64,000 nt of DNA from positions 189,244,501-189,308,500 of the forward strand of contig NC_084461.1 in the NCBI RefSeq assembly GCF_027409185.1, read 5' to 3'. Each line of letters opens with the position of its first letter. Position 1 is the stretch's first letter. Positions 1 to 9,640 of the stretch are shown here, piece after piece. The DNA is from Cynocephalus volans. Taxonomy: Eukaryota; Chordata; Mammalia; Dermoptera; Cynocephalidae. The translations under genes were made by a program, and so were the position numbers. The notes under the pieces are model-generated. The model was not told the DNA's origin and did no database searches. It worked only from the letters and a program-made list of their open reading frames with translations.

Positions 1-45
1 TGTTATCAGCACCACACTCCTGAGTGAGCTACCGGCCGGCCCATA
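1..45 (-). repeat. CYN-type tRNA-derived SINE, cut by window edge
   Basis: On the - strand this reads GGCCGGCCGGTAGCTCACTC followed by a tRNA-like stretch ending CTGATAACA, the first part of the same SINE monomer found complete at 75-262. The rest lies outside the window. Confidence 0.8.
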
Positions 46-59
46 TTTGGGTATCTTTT

Positions 60-276
60 AAAGTCTCAGGATGAGGCCGGCCCGTGGCTCACTCGGTAGA
101 GTGCGGTGCTGATAACACCAAGGCCACGGGTTCGGATCCTATATAGGGATGGCCGGTTTGCTCACTGGCTGAGCGTGGTGCTGACAACACCAAGCCAAGG
201 GTTGAGATCCCCTTACCGGTCATCTTTTTAAAAATAAATAAATAAATAAATAAAATAAAATAAAGTCTCAGGATGA
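60..276 (+). repeat. Dimeric CYN SINE with target-site duplication
   Basis: Two tRNA-Ile-like monomers in tandem (about 75-150 and 151-225) are followed by an A-rich tail of AAATA units (226-261). Pol III box-A-like (GTGGCTCACTCGG) and box-B-like (GGTTCGGATCC) sequences are visible in the first monomer. A perfect 15-bp duplication, AAAGTCTCAGGATGA, flanks the insert at 60-74 and 262-276. Monomers of this kind are what I know as the colugo CYN family; this is the main clue to the host. Confidence 0.88.
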
Positions 277-2400
277 TTTTTTTTTTTTTCTCTTCAGTGT
301 GTGGTGAATTTTAGATGTGATGTAAAGGGTATATAAAATGATACTTCCTTTTTCTCTGAGCATCAGTTGCCCATGTTACAGTCACTTCAGGCTAAATTAA
401 TCTAGCCCCCCAAATGAGTGCTGGGTTCAGACATTTCCAAATGAGCACCACGTTGGAAGTCTGTGAATACCCTGGAGGATGCCGAGCTGTTGTAACTCAG
501 AAGGTTGGTTCTACCTTGGATAGAACTTAAAAAAACAATAGCTTCCAAGAGACTCAGCACAGTTTGGTCTTCAGAGTGCAGTTTTGTGTGAATATTCTTA
601 GGCTAGTAGTAAATACTGCTTTAACATACCAGTCAGGTTTGCTAATAAGGCAAAATTTGCCCATAACTGGAAGTGAAACCGTATCATCCTTATATTTTAT
701 GGTCTGTCTTTCTAACACCTACCTATGGAAACTTAACATTGTAAGAACAGTTTTTGTAAAGCAGTGGGTTATACCTCCAGTTTTCCTACATGATTTGCTA
801 ACCCTCTGCTTTTTAAAGCCATTACTTGTTACTCAAATGCCTGTAGACTTTGCCACAGTTAACAAGTCTGCTTGATGTAGAACAATTTGTATATCTTTCT
901 GGCTAATATATTGTATAAGCATAGGAGAATACCTGTCAGAAATTTATTGTTTAAAACATTAGGGGAATTTGCTTTTTTAAAAGAGTTATGTTGCTTGTAT
1001 TCATTTGAGAAAGAACAAGTTGAAGGAATAATTTTAAAAGAACAAGTTGAAGGAAGGTAATTGTTGGTCAAAGAAGAAGTCAAAAGATTTAAATCGTATC
1101 TTGTGTGTCAGCATGTATGCACGCATGTATTTATTGAAGAAAACATGTTTCAATTTGAGAAGTGAAAAATCGGATATCTTTTTAATTATATTTTTATTTA
1201 TTTAAAAATAGTGTCCTTCCATTATTGACTCTTGATTCTTTTATCCCATCAAATACTTAATCTAATTTGCCCTACCTATTTTGGTTCAGACATAGGGAAA
1301 CACCCTAAAATCTGTGATAATTTCCATAGTATATAATTTTAAGAGGCTTTGCTTTTACAGAAAATACAAGAAGAAATCCAGCTGGAAATCATTTCACTTT
1401 TATTGATGTAAATTTTTTTAATGTGTTTGTAATATGACGGTATTAATTTTATTACATGCTAATGATACATTTTATCTGTTTTAGGAATTAAATATTAATT
1501 GGCAAGTAGTTAATGAGTCGATCTGTTCTCATGCTGATATCTAAGATTTTATGGTACCATACCATTTCTTTATGAGTTAGAGCATTCCTCATTTTTGAAT
1601 GTTACCTGTAGTCATACTTTGTATTTTAAAGGTTTTATGTTGTAAATATTTGACTTAATATAAAATTATTTTTATGCAAGATAAAAGATGGAGTCTTATT
1701 TTTGTTCATCTTTAGAATGCACAAGAACATAGTTGACAGGGAGTGGGGAGAGATAGGACTTCTTTTTCCTTTCAAATTTGTACTGCTAAATACACCAGGG
1801 AAATCAACATCAAAACGAAATCCAAGGGCTTTCACAGACATTACAGTTCAATTTTAGTTACAAAAGTGAATAACTCTTTATAGAGCCCCTTTTTATTTTC
1901 TTAATGAAATGGTAACTAGACACACAATTAATCAATCAGGCTTTATTTTTACCCCCAAGTTGTTTTTATGTTGGGGCAGTTGGGAGGAATTGAACTTTTG
2001 TCCTGGTCCCTTATATATTCGAGAGTGAAACTGAGCTCATTTCATTTAACACTTAATATGACTGTGCATTAGGAGGACTTGATAGAGAAAAATTATGTTT
2101 ACATAAAGATGTAAAATGTCTAAACTGATTTGTTATGAACAAGGGATAATGAGGGAAAACTTGGACATCCACCTACAGTTTTTCTTGAATTAAAAACCCA
2201 GACACTGACAAAGGAGGCTTGAGCTGAGACAGTACCCTGAAAATTGCAGCAGTGAGGAAAAGAGGGCAGCAGGCAACAAAGAACTTCGTCCTGCTCAGGG
2301 ATCCCCTGAGAATTCCTGTCCCCTTCCCCCAACCCCCTGCCAGAATGTTGGATTTCAAAGAATGAGCGGATTAACGGATATCGGGAGTAGTGTGGCCTGG
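277..2400. other. AT-rich region without a recognised gene
   Basis: No open frame here looks like a protein; the longest (564-875, 103 codons) has no recognisable domain. There is a small internal duplication around AAAGAACAAGTTGAAGGAA at about 1010-1055. From the human and mouse order (MAPKAPK5, ADAM1, TMEM116) the 3' end or flank of MAPKAPK5 is expected to the left, and this stretch could be a long 3' UTR or intergenic DNA, but nothing in it proves that. Confidence 0.4.
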
Positions 2401-2671
2401 GCTGAGGATAAAGGATAATTTGCCTGAGTTACGGTACTGGTCTTCTACTTGGTATATCTCTATGAGAGTTAGGTAAAAGGAATTTAGCCAAGAAACATTA
2501 AAACTATTGCTGTTGGAAGGTCATATACTAGCGAAATTACCAAATGCCAGGAGAGAAGCAAGAATAGAAAGAGACACAGCCTGATGTTTATAAAACTTGG
2601 AGTTGGGCAGCAACCACCCATACGGGAGCCAGTATAGATCTAGGACTAATATCTGAGTCTCCTAGAGTCTG

Positions 2672-2734
2672 TGTGAAAGGGAGAGCTGCTGCTGATGGAC
2701 AGGCCCTGTATCACCAACTGATTTCGTTTGGGCC
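2672..2734 (+). other. Conserved 5' leader of the ADAM1-like genes
   Basis: The stretch just before gene 1, containing GGGAGAGCTGCTGCTGATGG and ending GGGCC before the ATG, recurs before genes 2 (11122-11184) and 3 (31305-31367). The GGGCC-ATG part recurs before the pseudogene (50196-50203). Its conservation supports the chosen start codon in all copies. It is probably 5' UTR; whether an upstream intron exists cannot be judged here. Confidence 0.6.
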
Positions 2735-5419
2735 ATGTCAGTGTTGACATCTTTGAAAGAATCTGCCTCCATCTTGCCTTCCCTGTGGAAAAACCAAGTA
2801 ACCTTCAAAGAGGCTAAGATAAAGTTTGAGACGTGGGCTCCACAGAAGTGGCACTTGAGGCTGGGGCGAGTGCCATTACCTTCATGTGTCCAGGTAGGAG
2901 TCTTGATGCTGGTAGTGATTTTTCTACCTAGTATATACTGTCACTTGGGATCAGTATATTACTCTTTCTATGAAATAATTATTCCCAAGAGGCTGACAGT
3001 CCAGGAAAGGGATAACACAGTGAAAAAAGCATCCTATTCGCTATTTATGCAGGGCCAGGAAGAGGTGATTCATCTAAAAGTGAAGACGGACGATTTTATG
3101 AATAACTTCCCAGTCTACAGTTACCACAGTGGCATCCTGCGTCAAGAAATGCCTTACATCGCACATGACTGCCACTATGAAGGCTACATAGAAGGAGTGC
3201 CAGGTTCTTTTGTGTCTGTCAACACCTGTGCAGGCCTCAGGGGCATCCTGATTAAGGAAGAAAGATCCTATGGCATTAAACCCATGAACTCTTCCAAACG
3301 GTTTGAACATGTGTTGTACACCATGGCACATCAAGCTAGAGTCTCCTGTAGTGTCACTTCCAAAGACAAGCAGGTGGTGTCCACCAGCCGGCAACAAGGG
3401 AGCAGGAAGCCTCATAATGTACAGGCACTGTCCTACTTGTGGTCGCACACCAAGTACGTGGAGATGTTTGTCGTGGTCGACAACCAGCGGTTTCATATGT
3501 GGGGCAGTAACATCAATGAGACAGTCCAGAGAGTAGTGGACATTATTGCTGTGGCCAACAGCTTCACTAGGGGAATAAACACAGAGGTGGTGCTGGCTGG
3601 AATGGAGATTTGGACCGAGGGGGACCTAATAGAGGTCCCGGTGGATCTGCAAGTTACACTCAGGAATTTCAACAGCTGGAGACGAGAGAATCTCTTCCAT
3701 CGTGTGAAGCATGATGTTGCCCACATGATCGTCGGGCATCATCCTGGGGAGAATATGGGCCAGGCATTTCTCAATGGTGCCTGTTCAAGCGGTTTTGCGG
3801 CAGCTGTTGAATCCTTCCATCATGAAGACGTCCTTATGTTTGCAGCGCTCATGGTCCATGAGCTCGGGCACAACCTGGGTATTCGGCACGACCACTCGGC
3901 CTGCATTTGTAAAGATAAGCACCTTTGCCTCATGCATGAAAATATCACTAAAGCAAGTGGCTTCAGCAACTGCAGCTCTGACTCCTTTTACCAGTTCCTT
4001 CATGAACACAAAGGGGCCTGCCTATTTAACAAGCCATGGCACAAAGGCCGCATGCGTAGGTCCTCCCGCTGTGGAAATGGTGTGGTGGAGGACTGGGAGC
4101 AGTGTGACTGTGGCTCTGCCTGTCACCTTGATCCATGCTGTGATCCAGTATGTAAACTGAAGGAGAGTGCTGAATGTGGTCACGGACTCTGCTGTACTGA
4201 CTGCACCTTCAGAAGGAAGGGGTTTTTATGCCGTCCTTCTCAGGATGAGTGTGACCTCCCAGAGTATTGTAACGGTATGTCTGCAGAATGCCCCGCAGAC
4301 AGCTACAAGCAAGATGGCACATTGTGTGATAGAATCCACTATTGCTCTGGGGGTCAGTGTAAGAACCCTGATAAGCAATGCACGAATATATATGGGTACC
4401 CTGCAAGATCTGCCCCAGAAGACTGTTACAGTTCAATGAACAAGAAAGGTGACCGGTTTGGAAACTGTGGCCATCCCACTGCGGCTCAGCCAGGATATGT
4501 TCAGTGTGCAGATGATAACATATTTTGTGGGAAACTTATATGTACAGACGTTAGGTATGTGTCATCAATCCAACCTCAACATACAGTGATCCAGGTCCCT
4601 CACAAAGATGACTGGTGCTGGAGCATGGATGCCCATAATGGTTCCGACATCCCTGATTATGGAGATGTTCAGGGAGGCACTTATTGTGCTCCAAACAAAG
4701 TCTGCATTAATTACTCCTGCATTCATCACTCTGTGCTCAACTATGACTGTAAACCAGAGGAAATGTGTCATGGGAAAGGAGTCTGCAACAATTTAAGGCA
4801 CTGCCACTGTGAGTTTGGCTTTGCCCCCCCTGACTGTCAAAATCCAGGAAATGGGGGTAGTGTGGACAGTGGACCCCCGGGTCAGCCAGGTGATAAAAAT
4901 GTTACCACTAATGTAACTGAACGTGGAAGTAGCAGTCGTCATGAGCGTAGTAGTGAAGACATAAACATTACGCTGCTACTTCTCATAATCCCTATATTTC
5001 TTGTAGTATTATTGTGTGGTCTACTTATACTCGCCTACCTCTGGTCAGAGGTAAAGGCAGTGGTGGTTGAACCAGAGGAGTCATCAGAGGAGTCGACAAC
5101 ATTGGAATCCGAGTTGACATCAGCAGATATGGTGCCACCACCAGAGGCAGCCCCGCCCCCGGAGGAGCCCCCTCCCCCGGAGGCCGCCCCGCCCCCGGAG
5201 GCCGCCCCGCCCCCGGAGGCAGCCCCGCCGCCCGAGGCCGCTCCGCCCCCCGAGGCCGCTCCGCCCCCCGAGGCCGCCCCGCCCCCGGAGTCTGCCCCGC
5301 CCCCGGAGTCTGCCCCGCCCCCGGAGGCCGCCCCACCCCCGGAGGCCGCCCCACCCCCGGAGTCTGCCCCACCCCCGGAGTCTGCCCCGCCCCCGGAGGC
5401 CGCCCCACCCCCGCAGTAG
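2735..5419 (+). CDS. ADAM1: ADAM1-like (fertilin alpha) membrane metalloprotease, copy 1, with Pro-rich tail
   Basis: Intronless ORF of 894 codons. Order: hydrophilic leader 1-52, hydrophobic signal/anchor 53-69, prodomain with cysteine-switch-type Cys205, basic site around R219-K225, reprolysin domain with intact zinc motif HELGHNLGIRHD (375-386) and a following CLM Met-turn, furin-like RMRR (439-442), disintegrin domain from C446 with loop C499-C512 (ECD inside it), Cys-rich region, EGF-like knot from about C678, membrane segment about 746-770, cytoplasmic tail. The ADAM1 family pairs with ADAM2 in male germ cells; TMEM116 nearby supports orthology. The start is chosen because GGGCC-ATG-TCAG is kept in all copies. 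Residues 100-720 are nearly identical to copy 2 while both ends differ, suggesting gene conversion. The tail (801-894) is fifteen PPPEAA-like hexapeptides. A second stop and further open codons follow the TAG. The zinc site is intact, so protease activity is possible. Confidence 0.9.
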   Translation: MSVLTSLKESASILPSLWKNQVTFKEAKIKFETWAPQKWHLRLGRVPLPSCVQVGVLMLVVIFLPSIYCHLGSVYYSFYEIIIPKRLTVQERDNTVKKASYSLFMQGQEEVIHLKVKTDDFMNNFPVYSYHSGILRQEMPYIAHDCHYEGYIEGVPGSFVSVNTCAGLRGILIKEERSYGIKPMNSSKRFEHVLYTMAHQARVSCSVTSKDKQVVSTSRQQGSRKPHNVQALSYLWSHTKYVEMFVVVDNQRFHMWGSNINETVQRVVDIIAVANSFTRGINTEVVLAGMEIWTEGDLIEVPVDLQVTLRNFNSWRRENLFHRVKHDVAHMIVGHHPGENMGQAFLNGACSSGFAAAVESFHHEDVLMFAALMVHELGHNLGIRHDHSACICKDKHLCLMHENITKASGFSNCSSDSFYQFLHEHKGACLFNKPWHKGRMRRSSRCGNGVVEDWEQCDCGSACHLDPCCDPVCKLKESAECGHGLCCTDCTFRRKGFLCRPSQDECDLPEYCNGMSAECPADSYKQDGTLCDRIHYCSGGQCKNPDKQCTNIYGYPARSAPEDCYSSMNKKGDRFGNCGHPTAAQPGYVQCADDNIFCGKLICTDVRYVSSIQPQHTVIQVPHKDDWCWSMDAHNGSDIPDYGDVQGGTYCAPNKVCINYSCIHHSVLNYDCKPEEMCHGKGVCNNLRHCHCEFGFAPPDCQNPGNGGSVDSGPPGQPGDKNVTTNVTERGSSSRHERSSEDINITLLLLIIPIFLVVLLCGLLILAYLWSEVKAVVVEPEESSEESTTLESELTSADMVPPPEAAPPPEEPPPPEAAPPPEAAPPPEAAPPPEAAPPPEAAPPPEAAPPPESAPPPESAPPPEAAPPPEAAPPPESAPPPESAPPPEAAPPPQ
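5132..5416 (+). repeat. 18-bp coding minisatellite (PPPEAA units)
   Basis: About fifteen units of an 18-bp GC-rich repeat encode PPPEAA, PPPESA and one PPPEEP, ending in PPPQ. Adjacent units are often identical, showing local expansion. It encodes nearly all of the distal tail of ADAM1 copy 1. Copies 2 and 3 lack it. The Pro-rich array is a plausible SH3 or WW ligand, by inference only. Confidence 0.92.
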
Positions 5420-6480
5420 GGCCCACCACCATAGGCGCCAGAAGAGCCTGCACGAAAAGAGGAAGCAGGTGAAGTACAGGAAAAATCAGAGGCAGAAATC
5501 AAGTGGAGGATGAAGCCAAATATTCAATACCTCAAGCACTGAGTGGCAACGAGAGCCCACAGATGCTAACGTGAAGTGAGAACTTATGGCTGCAGTGCCT
5601 CTGACAGGACTATATAGTCTGTAGAAACACACTTGTGTTTCAATATTAATTTTAGTAAATTGGTTTTATTTTCATGGATGAATTCAGACATAAAATAGTC
5701 TACATTTTTGCCTTTTCACATTTCATAACACCATTTAAGTTCTTCTCACAGATCTCAATGTCTTGTTTCAATAAGGCCAATTTTTGAGTAACCTGAAATT
5801 GTTTTTGAAGGCCTGCCATGTTTTGTGTACAGTGATCTACATAATGTATTATCTGTGTCTACTTTTCTATCACTGGGTTATTTATCCCAGTCATAATGAG
5901 CCATTAAGGTAGGCTGGTTATGTATGTGATTGAGTATTTTAATGTACCCTCTCGGTTTCTATTCATGAAATAGAATAGGTAATTTTAAATGAATAAATGT
6001 TTTTTCTTTCAGATGAATGCTCACTCCAGACTACATGCATCCTGGTAGTTGGGTCTCCTTTATTTTGGGGCTCTCTGGAAAAGATTGGATAGATTGATAC
6101 AATCTGGATAGATTGATACAGGGAGGTTTAACACCCTCCAGCTCCGTACATGGGAAAAGGGAAGGTACCTAGGCAAGAGGTCCCTTGCACAGTGCTGAGT
6201 TAATGTTTGAACATTTCATTTTTGTCTTAATTTTTCTATCGAAGTTGATATTTTGTCCTATTTTGATATTAAAGGAACATCTGTAACTAAAGGTATCAGA
6301 ACGTTCTATGTGGTAGTTATTTCTCTGTGAGTAATAACAGAGCAAGTATAATAATATAGTTACCCATTCTGTACAAGGCACTGAGTAAAACACTTTACAA
6401 TTTTTTTTTCTTGGAGGTTGGCTGTGATTGTCTTAATTTCACTTTCCCAACTTCCCTATGAAATCGCCACCTTCAATATG
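5420..6480 (+). other. 3' flank of ADAM1 copy 1
   Basis: Frame 1 continues open after the TAG, apart from a second TAG at 5432-5434, to a TGA near 5541, with Glu/Lys-rich codons. Sequence around 5500-5640 (GAGGATGAAGCCAAATAT, then a CTCTGACAGGACT-like motif) aligns with the 3' UTR of copy 3 at 33838-33960. The stretch from about 5640 resembles 13780-14590 after copy 2 only moderately. Near 6340-6480 a MIR-like element begins. No separate gene seen. Confidence 0.55.
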
Positions 6481-7432
6481 AGGTAACAGCACAAAGAGTT
6501 TGTTCCAAGCTACCAAGTTAGTGGTGGAACCTGCATCCTTCCCAGGTATGAATGACTCTCTGTTCTTCACTGCCACGTGAGTCTTTTCCTTCCGTGAAAA
6601 AGCGATAGGAAAGACACTGATGTGTCCCTACCTGCAGAGCATGGCTTCTTCCTCAGTGACTCTAATGAATCAAAAGCCTTACAAATGTATGCTGATTTCT
6701 ATCACAAACATACCACGTTGTGCAGTCATTATGGATTAAAGTGTCCTTTCCCCCACGACATCCTGGCAGCGTGGAGTGGCAGGTTGGCATCTTCTTTAGC
6801 TCTGAGGGCACAGCTCATTGGAGGGCCTCGATAAGCCCTTTCTGGGGGACTTGGATAGGCCATCTCTCTCCTTGTCCCTAATCTGACATCTTTCCTTGTC
6901 CCGTTGGAGTGCTTTTTGGAATGTCCTCCTAACCTGGAGTCAAACTGCACTGCCTTCTCTAGGGCTCAGTTGAAGGAAAAAGAAAAGATATATCTAATCC
7001 AAATGACTTTATCATGGCTTCCCTGAACTGCATTTCTGCATACAATGTAGATAAATGTTTACATCAGTTTGCAAAAATAAATTAGCCTGTATGTTTACAA
7101 ACCTAATTGCAGAAGAGAATTTTGGTATTGCCTTTGGGCCAATACGGTTACTGAGGTGCTTTCTCAAAACTAGGGGCAGACGTTCTCCACAAATAAGTTT
7201 GCAAAGGGCTGAGCCTTTTGCTTGTGGACACATATACTTAAAACATTTTTGAGCCAAGCAAGGATAGGAAAAAAGACCTAATACCACTTACAGTATCTAA
7301 TAAATTTATGGGAGTCTGCAAGAGTAGGTTGTGCCAGAATCAAACATAAGAGGATAACCAAGGGGTTGGTATGAATTTGTGAATGACAAAGCTGTGGCAA
7401 CTCTTCCCACAGGTAGAAAATTCTTTTTAAAA
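6480..7432. repeat. Segmental duplication block, near-identical to the copy-2 3' flank
   Basis: 6480-6836 matches 14590-14959, and 6837-7432 matches 16887-17472, with very few differences by eye. The part 6965-7430 matches less well (about 90% by eye) at 19806-20086 plus 21541-21722. At 6835/6836 the sequence jumps from ATAAG to CCCTTT, so about 1.93 kb present in the copy-2 block (14960-16886) is missing. A MIR-like remnant lies at its left end. No gene seen. Confidence 0.8.
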
Positions 7433-9640
7433 ATTCAAAAAAAGGAAAACATCAGTGGTGGAATCATGACTAACCAAGTGTATGATACCTCATGCCTGTT
7501 TCATTGCTATAGTCCATCTTACTGTGCTCTCTAACGTCCTTCTTAAGCTTCCCCAGACACTGATTTGTCACCACAGTCTGGAGTTCAGGAATTGCTATTC
7601 CTTCCCCATTATCTAAGGTAGAAATTGTAAACTTGTTGTGACACCAAAGGACTGTGACAATTGTACCCTCCTTCCCATTTCCAGGAATTATCTCCTATGG
7701 GTTCTGAAAAGGAGTATTTCGTATCAGCATGTCTAACAGAAGAGGATCTGTCCTTAGTACATACCATATCCTTGTCTCATGCTGGGCTTTTCATCATGGT
7801 CTTGTTTCCATGGAATGACCTTACTCTTCCGTACCCCCATTTTGTTTAAGGCTCACAGTCCCAGTTAGGCTTTTGAAATTGCTCCAGCATATCTTTGTCA
7901 ACTTTTCTGGATGAAATATAGGGGTGGAAAGGGCAAGTGTTGGACATGTTTAGTTTGCAATGCCTACTAAATACCCAAGTGGGCATGTCAGCTAGGTAGT
8001 AAGATGACTGGGTCTGGAATTCAGGAGAGAAGTCAGCTAGAGATGTATACTTGAGAGCTGTCTGTATACAGATGATATTTCAAGCCATGGGACTGGTTGA
8101 CACTGCCCAGGGAGTAAGTATAGCTGGAGAAGGGAAGGGATCTGAAGGCTGGGTGAGGACTTAGCTCTGGGGCATTCCATAAGCAGATGTTGCTACAATG
8201 AGGATGATTCAGGAAAGAGGTCAGAGAAAGAGTGTCAAGTGTGGCAGGAGTACCCTGAAGGGAGCACTCTGTCCTGACAACCAAGAGAAGTGTTTCCAGA
8301 AGGGTTTTACAGTACAAATCCAGTCCATCAGCAAATCTTCTTGGCTCGATCTTCAACACATTTCCAGAATGTGACCTCTCACCACCACTCCCATTTCTCC
8401 AACGAGGAGCAAGTCACCATTAACTCCCTCCTAAGCAACTGCAGAAGTCTTTGACTAGTCTCTGCTTCCACCCTGGCTCCCCTAATAGCCTATTCTGCAC
8501 CCAGCAGGCAGAGTAATTCTTCTAAATTAATGTAAGTCACATCACACTGACTAGGCTTTAGATGTTGCTGATAGGTCTGTGAAGAGAGGACTGAGAGTTG
8601 ATCACGTACTTTGAAAATGGAGAGTCATTCATTGATTACCTGCAGTAGAGCAGTTTGGCTGTACGGGTGGGGATGAAAGCCTTATTCTAGTAGAATCCAT
8701 ATATAAAAAAGGGTCCATAAACATTTGTAAATGTGTGTATCCTCATTAGCATTCACAGAAGTGCAAAGTATAGCCTTCAAAGGATATCACTATATATTAC
8801 AAGCTTGACACATTTTAAAGACTCACAACACCAAGCATTATGGACACTGTGCAGCAGTAGAGATTTTCAGTGCTTTAGAAATGTAAAGTGGCACTTCATT
8901 TTGAAATATGGTTTACTATATTCTCGTTAAATTGATGTTTTGTCCATCCTACTACCTAGCCTTCTACTTCTAGGAATATATCCTAGAATGTTATGTACAT
9001 CTGCATCAGTTACCTGGACAATAATGTCCAGAGCAGCAGTGCTTATAGTATCCCCTTAGAGAAAAGAACTTACAGTTAATAGAATGGATGGTAAATACTA
9101 TGGGATTTACTCAGAGAAATACTAGTAGAGCAATGGATAGAAATGAACTATGGCATCACACAATAACATGGACGAAACCTAAATGAAGTGCAGAGTAAGA
9201 GAATCCAGGTATAAAGTTGTACTTTTATGTATTCATGTGAAGTCTGTAGACAGATATAATGAAATTACATGTTATGGGTTGTGTATTTAGAAGGTAAAAC
9301 TACAAAGAAACGTGAGGGAGCTGTTTACCGTAAAAGACAGGCTCAGGATTACCTCTGCAGGTAGAGGGATTTGTAATTATAAAGGGAGACACAGGTTATT
9401 TCTGTGGCGCTCTGAGTGTTGATCAAACTTATGTTGATCAAGTATGATCAAACTAATGGTTACCAAACTTTCCTATTTTTAATAATTCCCTGAAATCTAT
9501 ATCTGTTTTTAAAAAGTACTTTTCATTGAATGTGCTATATTTCACAATAAAAGCAATGTTAAGAAGAGACAATAAGTGATGAAGAATGGAGACAGAAAGA
9601 ATGTACACTTTTTCAAAGAGATTAATTATGAAACAGGCAA
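7433..9640. repeat. Duplicated intergenic block with old L1 remnant
   Basis: 7433-7915 matches 21720-22203, 7916-8690 matches 24885-25650, and 8700-9640 matches 28800-29635. The last part looks like the 3' end of an old L1 (terminal ORF2 remains and 3' UTR, + orientation), too decayed to code. The matching block near copy 3 carries three extra segments (20087-21536, 22204-24884, 25655-28796). No gene recognised. Confidence 0.7.

Noticed and set aside
75-150. Possible tRNA-Ile gene
   Set aside because: It is fused to a second unit, has an A-rich tail and target duplications, and recurs across the window: a SINE, not a tRNA gene.
564-875. 103-codon ORF near the left edge
   Set aside because: No recognisable domain, AT-rich context and no supporting start or splice signals; probably chance.
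564-2400. MAPKAPK5 terminal exon
   Set aside because: Expected by gene order but no coding segment or splice site could be recognised, so it is not annotated.
5132-5416. CRISPR-like regular repeats
   Set aside because: The units are contiguous without spacers and lie in frame in a mammalian gene; it is a minisatellite.
5035-5502. Antisense ORF rich in Gly, Ala and Ser
   Set aside because: It is only the reverse reading of the 18-bp PPPEAA coding repeat and has no start context or homology of its own.
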